Below, piece by piece: positions 15,058 to 20,387 of a stretch of DNA of 20,387 nt. The stretch lies in the NCBI GenBank assembly GCA_051306415.1, contig JBPPNE010000047.1, positions 1 to 20,387 on the forward strand. The letters are read 5' to 3'. Source of the DNA: CBDDRG01 sp051306415 (GTDB taxonomy: Bacteria > Pseudomonadota > Gammaproteobacteria > Pseudomonadales > Porticoccaceae). The notes below the pieces were generated by a model, which saw only the letters and a list, made by a program, of their open reading frames with translations, did no database searches and had not been told where the DNA came from. Position numbers and translations under genes: made by a program. The stretch's first letter is position 1. Every line of letters starts with the position of its first letter.

Positions 15058-15864
15058 ATGAGCGGCTGGAAAGATCGCGCCTGGCAACTAGAGCCCCTTC
15101 ACGGCGAAACCGGAAACGAATATCAGGATCGGGTAAACAGGCAATACTTTCAGGAACAGATTCTAGAGAATCAGGAATATTGGTTCCGGCTTGGTATGAT
15201 TCCCGACTTTCACGGCAAAGCCGTATTGGATTTTGGCTGCGGTCATGGCGCCTTATCGCTAGATATCGCCTTGAAAGGCGCAGCCGAAGTGGTGGGTGTC
15301 GACCTCGATCTCGATCGCATCAATTTCGCCCGCCAAAACATCAAGACCCAGCATCCCGAGTCTGCGCCCAGGATTTCTTTCTTGGCGCGGGATGTGACCA
15401 AGACTGACTGGTCTGACCGGTTCGACTATATCGTCTCCAAGGATGCAATCGAGCATATCGACGATCTACCCCCTGTATTTAAAGCCTTTGCGGAAATTCT
15501 CAAGCCGGGCGGTGCTTTGATTCTCGGCTTTGGCCCTCTTTACTATAGCCCTTATGGCGATCACACCCGTCTGTCTTTACCGTTGCTGTGGATCCATGCG
15601 TATTTACCCGAGCGTCTAGCGTTAGCCTGGGCATCCAGGCGACAGGGGCGAAAAATTGCCAGCGTAAGCGCACTGGGCCTGAATAAGCTCACCCCCCGGC
15701 AGTTTCGATCACTGCTTGCGACTGGACCCTGGCACATTGATTTCCTACGTTACAACCGGGGGCATAATGCCTTGATGCCGGTATTCAGGGCATTGCGGCG
15801 GATTCCATTTTTTGAAAAATACTTTACGATTAGTATCTATACGTTTCTATCGTGTGTTAAATAA
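15058..15864 (+). CDS. Class I SAM-dependent methyltransferase
   Basis: 268-aa protein with a Rossmann-type SAM-binding core. Motif I is VLDFGCGHGALS at 56-67, the acidic loop VDLDLDRINFA follows at 81-91, and the post-motif region shows FLARDVTKTDW, FDYIVSKDAIEHI and a KPGGALILGFGPLY strand typical of UbiG/UbiE-like small-molecule methyltransferases. There is no membrane segment or signal peptide. The C-terminal third (about 175-268) is basic and aromatic and could select the substrate, which I cannot identify. A strong AGGAAG precedes the ATG. Hand-counted G+C over 15061-15240 is 50%, against 64% for 5581-5700 in lptF, which suggests a different origin. The gene is divergent from the two-component operon and may or may not be related to it. 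Confidence 0.85.
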   Translation: MSGWKDRAWQLEPLHGETGNEYQDRVNRQYFQEQILENQEYWFRLGMIPDFHGKAVLDFGCGHGALSLDIALKGAAEVVGVDLDLDRINFARQNIKTQHPESAPRISFLARDVTKTDWSDRFDYIVSKDAIEHIDDLPPVFKAFAEILKPGGALILGFGPLYYSPYGDHTRLSLPLLWIHAYLPERLALAWASRRQGRKIASVSALGLNKLTPRQFRSLLATGPWHIDFLRYNRGHNALMPVFRALRRIPFFEKYFTISIYTFLSCVK

Positions 15865-16062
15865 CAGCGGGGATACTCGACAGTGTTCAATACGATGCTG
15901 CGATAACTCGCGGGTGCAACGGCTTCTGGCCACGATCATCTTCCCCGTTGTACGAATACAGCCGCTCGACCACCAATCACCTGCCCGTGTCAGCTAGCTG
16001 TGGAGTGATGCGTCTTGAGATGCGTCGAAGGACAAGCCTGGCTGTTGCGCCAACGGCTTGAA

Positions 16063-16560
16063 CTAACGGGAGCGGGTCAATGCCTTTGCCCGCCGCGGCG
16101 CTTTTGGCAGCACGACCACGCGGGTGCCACTACCGATGTCGTGCAGACAGTCGCCGGACCGACTGATCAGGCACCAGAGATAGCCAATCCCGAATATCAG
16201 CAGCGCCGCCGGTGCAAGCAGGCAGCGCAGCCAGCATTGCGCCCAGCCGGGAGTGGAGCCGTCGGGTCGCTGCAACCGCAGGCGCCAGGTTTTCATGCCG
16301 AGAGTTTGTCCGGAGCGCTGCCAGCACCAGGCATAATAAAGAGACAGACAGAGCCATAGCCCGGAGAGAGCGAGCCAGCCCAGAGGCTGTCCCTCAGCGG
16401 CGCCGTGGAGCCGGACGTTTACTAGCAAGATGAGTGACGTATAGGCAAAGCTGATGGCGAGCAGCAACAGGCTATCGTAAATCAATGCCGCCAGCCGCCT
16501 CGGCAGACCGGCAGCGGGGAGGGCGGCAAAATCGGTATTGGGTATGGGGGAGTCAGTCAC
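16063..16560 (-). CDS. RDD-family membrane protein
   Basis: 165-aa protein with the family's opening GLPRRLAALIYDSLLLLAISF (18-38), in which the RDD signature appears as R...D. A second hydrophobic segment (LGWLALSGLWLCLSLYYAW) follows, then the conserved QTLGMKTWRLRLQ, a third helix (LAPAALLIFGIGYLWCL) and the final SGDCLHDIGSGTRVVVLP, which corresponds to the usual (Q)xLHDxxxGTxVV ending. The start is GTG at 16560 with a poor ribosome-binding site, and no better start exists in frame. RDD proteins are generally uncharacterised; some have been linked to ion transport. From memory, an RDD gene often lies close to lptG in gammaproteobacteria. Here about 8.3 kb separates them. Confidence 0.88.
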   Translation of the reverse strand: MTDSPIPNTDFAALPAAGLPRRLAALIYDSLLLLAISFAYTSLILLVNVRLHGAAEGQPLGWLALSGLWLCLSLYYAWCWQRSGQTLGMKTWRLRLQRPDGSTPGWAQCWLRCLLAPAALLIFGIGYLWCLISRSGDCLHDIGSGTRVVVLPKAPRRAKALTRSR

Positions 16561-16993
16561 GGCGGTGGCATTCTAACAATAATCGTTGCCCGACGAAGGG
16601 CGCATGGTCTTGACAATGAAATTGCGAGCCTGGGCGAGGGCGCACGGCGGCGGCAGCAATGACTTGGTGAGATCTTGTATACCTGGCCGCCATGAGCGGA
16701 TCGAGAGCTTGGGCGTGGCGCTTTTAGAGCAATAACGGACGCCCCTGTCGTATTTTTCTCCATCGGTTACTAATACGTGATTTTTTTTACCGGCATCCGG
16801 TCTATCTTTAACAGGCTGCACCAACGTACCGTTATTCCGAAACCATGGCAGTAGCGGCGTCCAGTACTGTGGATTGCGCCTTGATGTGTATTAAGGGGGT
16901 CGCCTGCATTTTATGCATTAGGCCTTTAGTCAAGACGCCAACTGATTTTTCGCAACTCAACAGTTCATCTACACCAATACCAGGGAGATAATT
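16561..16993. other. Gene-poor intergenic stretch upstream of the astacin gene
   Basis: About 430 bp with no convincing gene. A minus-strand open frame of 83 codons (16573-16824) has no recognisable family features and is probably chance. Notable features are a run of eight T at 16781-16788, a small dyad at 16902-16923 (GCC-TGCAT-TTT-ATGCA-TTA-GGC) about 70 bp before the astacin start, and the AGGGAG ribosome-binding site at 16981-16986. The A+T-rich patches (row 16741-16800 is 47% G+C) fit a promoter or transferred flank, but no specific promoter can be assigned. Confidence 0.5.
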
Positions 16994-18592
16994 ATGGCCG
17001 GGCCATGTGAGTTTCGCTCCAGTTCGGAGGTGCGTGAGGGGTTTATCGAGGGCAATACGTTCGGCAGGCGTCGCGTCAAATACAATCTGATTGACGGCGA
17101 GGCCATCTTTGAGGGCGACATCGTTCTGCGCCCTGTGGCAGACAAGACTGCGGCAGTGGCAACGGTCGACGACCCGAGCCGTGGCATTATCATCAGTGGC
17201 AAGCGCTATCGCTGGCCGAGTGGCGTTGTGCCGTTTCAAATTGATTCGAGCCTTCCCGATACCGCGAGAATTACCGATGCGATCAAACATTGGCATGATA
17301 AAACCGTCATGGTTTTCGTGGAGCGCAAAAACGAAGCCAACTACGTTCGGTTCAGCGCCGGCGAAGGATGCTCTTCTCCTGCTGGCATGGCAGGCGGTGA
17401 GCAGAAGCTGACGCTGGACACGGGGTGTAGCAAGGGCAATGCCATTCACGAGATTGGACATGCCGTTGGACTTTGGCACGAACAAAGCCGGGAGGATCGG
17501 GATCAATACGTCACTATCCACAGCGACAACATTGAGGACGGCCGAGAGCACAACTTCGACCAGCATATTTCGGACGGCGATGATATCGGTCCTTACGACT
17601 ACGGGTCGATCATGCATTATTCTGCGACCGCGTTCAGTGAGAATGGGTCGCCGACGATCGAAGCACCGAATGGCGAGGCTATAGGCCAACGTAATGGCCT
17701 GAGCGACGGCGACATCGCAGCGGTGAATCACATGTACTACCCGATCACGCCGATGAACGTCGGTTCCGGCGTCTTCTCGATTCGTCAAAAGAGCAATGCC
17801 AGGTTCCTTGATGCTCATGAGTATTCAGCCAAGGATTTTGCGATAGTGACGCGACCATCGCAGGCGAACGATACCCAGCGATGGATCGTTCGTCCGGAGG
17901 GTGCTGTTTATACAGTTCGCCAAAGAAGCAACGGCCGCCTGGTGGATGCGCATGAGTACAGCGGTGCGGATTTCCGCGCGGTGACACGGGAAAATCAGAA
18001 CAATGACACCCAGCGCTGGGTGATCATGTTTCTGGGTGATGGTGAGTACAGGATCCAGCAAGTCTCTTCGGGACGCTTCCTGGATGCTCATGCCAGTGCC
18101 TCGAACGACTATTCGATGGTGACTCGTCCGGCCAGTTCCAGCGATGCGCAGCGATGGCTTATCAGAGCGTCTGACGGCGGCAGCTTTACCCTTCAGCAGA
18201 AGAGCACGGGGCGCTTTGCCGATGCCCACGAGATTGCTGGAAAGGACTTCATGCTCGTCACTCGCCCCGAGCAGAGTAACGCGACACAGCAATGGTTGCT
18301 TGTACCCATCGAGACGATCTGCACAATCCAGCAGCTCAGCAATCGTCGATACGTTGACGCGTATAAGTCGGAAAATCATGACTTTGCTTTGGTGACCAGA
18401 GAGACCAAGAACAGCGACGACCAGAAGTGGCTTTTCCGCACCCGTGGCGCCGATTTGTTCACGATTCAGCAATGGAGCAGTCGCCGTTACATGGATGCGC
18501 ACGAGATTGCCGGCAAGGATTTTGCCGTGGTCACGCGCCCCGCCCAGAACAACGATACGCAGAACTGGATGGTGGATCGTGTCCCGCGTTGA
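16994..18592 (+). CDS. Astacin-like (M12A) metalloprotease with six C-terminal beta-trefoil-type repeats
   Basis: 532-aa zinc metallopeptidase. The N-terminal part (10-75) matches the segment that precedes bacterial M12A catalytic domains (VKYNLIDGEAIFEGDIVL, then KRYRWPSGVVPFQID). The zinc site is HEIGHAVGLWHE at 152-163, with catalytic E153 and the Met-turn SIMHYS at 205-210. Cys126 and Cys145 might pair. Residues 259-528 form six ~46-residue repeats, each with an I/V-x-Q start, an (R)xxDAH/Y motif and a QxW-like ending (W297, W342, W388, W434, W479, W525). Six units equal two beta-trefoils of the ricin-B type, probably sugar- or surface-binding. No signal peptide is visible and AGGGAG supports this start, so export, if any, is non-Sec. 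Lower G+C than the chromosomal core suggests acquisition. Likely role: degrading or attacking an external or host protein target. Confidence 0.9.
   Translation: MAGPCEFRSSSEVREGFIEGNTFGRRRVKYNLIDGEAIFEGDIVLRPVADKTAAVATVDDPSRGIIISGKRYRWPSGVVPFQIDSSLPDTARITDAIKHWHDKTVMVFVERKNEANYVRFSAGEGCSSPAGMAGGEQKLTLDTGCSKGNAIHEIGHAVGLWHEQSREDRDQYVTIHSDNIEDGREHNFDQHISDGDDIGPYDYGSIMHYSATAFSENGSPTIEAPNGEAIGQRNGLSDGDIAAVNHMYYPITPMNVGSGVFSIRQKSNARFLDAHEYSAKDFAIVTRPSQANDTQRWIVRPEGAVYTVRQRSNGRLVDAHEYSGADFRAVTRENQNNDTQRWVIMFLGDGEYRIQQVSSGRFLDAHASASNDYSMVTRPASSSDAQRWLIRASDGGSFTLQQKSTGRFADAHEIAGKDFMLVTRPEQSNATQQWLLVPIETICTIQQLSNRRYVDAYKSENHDFALVTRETKNSDDQKWLFRTRGADLFTIQQWSSRRYMDAHEIAGKDFAVVTRPAQNNDTQNWMVDRVPR
17768..18577 (+). 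repeat. Six ~137-bp repeats encoding trefoil units
   Basis: The six in-frame units are spaced 45, 46, 46, 45 and 46 residues apart, measured between the tryptophans of the QxW motifs. Units 4 and 6 share HEIAGKDF and units 1, 2 and 6 share NDTQ(R/N)W, so some are recent duplicates or kept similar. Unit 5 is the most divergent (DAYKSENHDF, and an extra Cys at 443). Confidence 0.85.
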
Positions 18593-18704
18593 CTCCGCGG
18601 TTGAGGAAGGTCAGTACGATCTTGGCAGGAAGCCGTTAGTTGGTGTTCGTTGGCATCACGCCGAGGCTTTTTCCAGAGTTGAAATAATAGGGCTGAGGGG
18701 GGCC

Positions 18705-18738
18705 AAATAAAACGGCGACACTTCGTCGAGTGCCGCCG
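18705..18738 (-). terminator. Intrinsic terminator of the monooxygenase gene
   Basis: Read on the minus strand, a 10-bp stem (18738-18729 with 18722-18713, one A-C mismatch, six-base loop) is followed at once by TTTTATTT (18712-18705). It lies about 38 bp after the luciferase-like gene's stop, the right place and orientation for Rho-independent termination of that gene. Confidence 0.8.
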
Positions 18739-18776
18739 CCATCGGTTTGCCGCGTCGCGCAGCGCGTGCTTTAGGC

Positions 18777-19862
18777 TCAGGCGAAGTTCAACAGCGGGTT
18801 ACCAGGTAGTTTGCGCACTTCCGGCAGCACCTTTTTGGCAAACAGACGCAGGCTTTTTTCGGCCTCGTCATAGGGCATGCCGGCGTAGCTGAATACGCCG
18901 GTATAAGCGCCGGCGCCAGTGCGCTCAGTGAAATTCTTGATGGTCTCGAAGCATTTCTCCGGGGTGCCCCACACCTGGATGCTCATGAAGAACTTGACGA
19001 CGTCTTCGATGCTCTTGCTGACGTGGTCCTGCATGGCAGCGTAAGTCTCGTAGCCCTTGGTTTTTTTCAGGTGGTCGCCAGCCATCTCGTAGTGCTGGAC
19101 CACGGAGCGATAGTAGCCTCCGATATATTGGTAGGCGAGCTCCTCGGCGCGGCCAGCATCCTCGTGACACAGCGTCCAGCCGGCAAGAATCGGCGCCGGC
19201 GCGTCGCTGCCATTGACCTGCTTGAAGATGGCGCGGTAGTCGGCGAGTTCCCGGTCAACGTGTTCCCACGGCTTTTGCGGGATGATCAGGATGCCGATGC
19301 CGAGCTCCGCCATGATTTTGGAGGATTCCGGCGAAACAGCCGCGGCGTAGGTGCGGCCGCGGAAGGTCTTGAACGGCCGCGGGCGGATTTCCCGACGCGC
19401 CTGTTTGATATGTTTACCGTCGAGTTCACAAAAGCCGGTTTCGAGGCCTTGCAAAATCATCTGTGCGGACTCGGTGAAATATTCGCGGCTGATGTTCATG
19501 TCGCGCCCGAAGCCTTCGAATTCGACGCGGCCGAGGCCGCGGCCGATGCCGAGAATCATGCGCCCATCAGACATATTGTCGAGCATGGATATCTCTTCGG
19601 CCACGCGCATGGGGTCGTGCCAGGGCAGTACCATGACCATGGAGCCGAGGCCGAGCTTGGGATTGCGCCCGGCCCAATAGGCGAGGAATTGGGTCACGTC
19701 CGGGCACATGGTGTAGTCGGTGAAGTGGTGTTCGACGCCCCAGATGGACTGGAAGCCGAGGGTTTCGGCCAGATCACCCAGGCGCAGCTCGTTGGCGTAA
19801 ACGGATTTGTCGGTACGGTTGGGGTCTGTGCCCTGGAAGATCAGGGATAAGCCTACGTCCAT
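18777..19862 (-). CDS. LLM-class (luciferase-like) flavin-dependent oxidoreductase
   Basis: 361-aa TIM-barrel protein of the bacterial luciferase superfamily, which uses reduced FMN/F420-type flavin and oxygen to oxidise organic substrates. Recognisable parts are the first strand MDVGLSLIFQ, GFQSIWGVEHHFTDY (21-50 region), LGSMVMVLPWHDPMRVAEEISMLD, the phosphate-binding GRMILGIGRGLGRVEFEGFG, and a C-terminal helix ending KKVLPEVRKLPGNPLLNF. This wording is common among LLM proteins in steroid-, terpene- or hydrocarbon-degrading proteobacteria, though the substrate cannot be stated. The ATG at 19862 has a good GAGGAA six bases upstream. It follows the SDR gene on the same strand after 117 bp and is followed by an intrinsic terminator, so it is the last gene of its unit. 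Confidence 0.92.
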   Translation of the reverse strand: MDVGLSLIFQGTDPNRTDKSVYANELRLGDLAETLGFQSIWGVEHHFTDYTMCPDVTQFLAYWAGRNPKLGLGSMVMVLPWHDPMRVAEEISMLDNMSDGRMILGIGRGLGRVEFEGFGRDMNISREYFTESAQMILQGLETGFCELDGKHIKQARREIRPRPFKTFRGRTYAAAVSPESSKIMAELGIGILIIPQKPWEHVDRELADYRAIFKQVNGSDAPAPILAGWTLCHEDAGRAEELAYQYIGGYYRSVVQHYEMAGDHLKKTKGYETYAAMQDHVSKSIEDVVKFFMSIQVWGTPEKCFETIKNFTERTGAGAYTGVFSYAGMPYDEAEKSLRLFAKKVLPEVRKLPGNPLLNFA

Positions 19863-19979
19863 CGTGGTTTCCTCAAGCAGGAGTGGGGTTTGTTAATACC
19901 AAGCCTTGAATCGCGGCGGCGTGCAGCCATCTGCAGTCGCAAACACCATGTCCGATTCGACGCCATCAAACAGATGCTG

Positions 19980-20387
19980 TCAAATGGACAGAGAAACACC
20001 ACCATCGACCACGATGATGGAGCCGGTGATGAAGTCCGACGCCGGGCTCGCCAGCAGGATCGAAATACCGTGGAAATCCGACGGCCGACCGAATTTGCCC
20101 ACCGGGGTTTTCTTGACGATATAGTCCACCAGCCCGTTCTTTTTCGGCCCCTCGCAGGGCATCATTTCGGTGTCCACCAGCCCGGGCAGCAGCGCGTTGA
20201 CCTGGATGTTGTGCTTGCCCCAGCCCTGCGCCAGGCTCTGGGTCATGTGGTCCATACCACCTTTGGCTGCGGCGTAATGCACCAGCTTGCCGAAGCCGAG
20301 CTTGGTGATGATCGAGCCGACGTTGATGATCTTGCCGCCGCCGGCTTTCACCATCTCCGGGAAACACGCCTTGCTGGTCAGGAAGCA
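19980..20387 (-). CDS. Short-chain dehydrogenase/reductase, C-terminal part (partial)
   Basis: The frame is open to the window edge, so the N-terminal NAD(P)-binding half (TGxxxGIG) is missing. Visible from the edge are CFLTSKACFPEMVKAGGGKI, then INVGSI with the catalytic Ser, HYAAAKGGMDHMTQSLA with the catalytic Tyr and Lys (YxxxK), NIQVNALLPGLVDTEM, and the standard ending SDFITGSIIVVDGGVS. This is a classical SDR, which reduces or oxidises an alcohol/carbonyl with NAD(P)H. It lies upstream of the luciferase-like monooxygenase on the same strand, and the two may serve one catabolic route. The substrate is unknown. An internal ATG at 20354 is not the real start. Confidence 0.93.
   Translation of the reverse strand, partial: CFLTSKACFPEMVKAGGGKIINVGSIITKLGFGKLVHYAAAKGGMDHMTQSLAQGWGKHNIQVNALLPGLVDTEMMPCEGPKKNGLVDYIVKKTPVGKFGRPSDFHGISILLASPASDFITGSIIVVDGGVSLSI

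Noticed and set aside
16573..16824. 83-codon minus-strand open frame upstream of the RDD gene
   Set aside because: No ribosome-binding site of note and no recognisable domain, membrane segment or signal peptide; kept only as a remark on the intergenic stretch.
16832..17818. 328-codon minus-strand open frame across the astacin start
   Set aside because: It overlaps the catalytic part of the protease on the other strand and shows no family features.
19023..19850. 275-codon plus-strand open frame opposite the luciferase-like gene
   Set aside because: Antisense shadow rich in Val/Ala/Glu/Gly with no motif; the minus-strand gene has a good ribosome-binding site, start and terminator.
1..20387. 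CRISPR array, tRNA/rRNA genes, insertion sequence or prophage
   Set aside because: No regularly spaced identical repeats, cloverleaf or rRNA sequence, transposase or phage-type protein was seen on either strand.

Overview
The window looks like a piece of a high-G+C gammaproteobacterial chromosome. The gene order leucyl aminopeptidase (pepA), Pol III chi (holC), small ORF, valyl-tRNA synthetase (valS), with lptF-lptG leaving divergently from pepA, is a familiar gammaproteobacterial arrangement, and LptFG implies a Gram-negative envelope with LPS. Edge genes (MMPL/RND transporter tail, luciferase-like flavin monooxygenase, short-chain dehydrogenase) resemble the accessory catabolic content of free-living marine or soil gammaproteobacteria. 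I would not name a genus.

Layout: (1) 1-158, tail of an RND/MMPL exporter, convergent with valS across a strong hairpin. (2) 218-5337, minus strand, pepA > holC > small pentapeptide-like ORF > valS. (3) 5338-7744, divergent intergenic region, then lptF-lptG overlapping by ATGA. (4) 7799-14884, minus strand, an envelope-modification locus: OmpR-family response regulator > sensor kinase, a 241-bp gap, then a tightly packed operon of LTA-synthase-like sulfatase > PAP2 phosphatase > second LTA-synthase-like sulfatase. (5) 15058-18592, a lower-G+C stretch with a SAM methyltransferase, an RDD membrane protein and an astacin-like metalloprotease carrying six beta-trefoil-type repeats. (6) 18705-20387, minus strand, SDR oxidoreductase (cut by the window edge) > luciferase-like monooxygenase > intrinsic terminator.

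The most interesting signal is in the 241-bp gap before the sulfatase operon. Four TTAA-centred hexamers (CTTAAT, GTTAAC, GTTAAC, GTTAAC) sit at exact 11-bp intervals, immediately upstream of a good -10 (TATAGT) with no recognisable -35. This is the geometry of an OmpR/PmrA-type response-regulator operator at an activator-dependent promoter. With the neighbouring two-component genes it suggests a self-contained, signal-controlled module. In it, two periplasmic phospho-head-group transferases and a lipid phosphatase would remodel the outer envelope, beside the genes for LPS export.

No tRNA, rRNA, CRISPR array, insertion sequence or phage gene was seen. Functional calls rest on motifs read by eye; no database search was possible.
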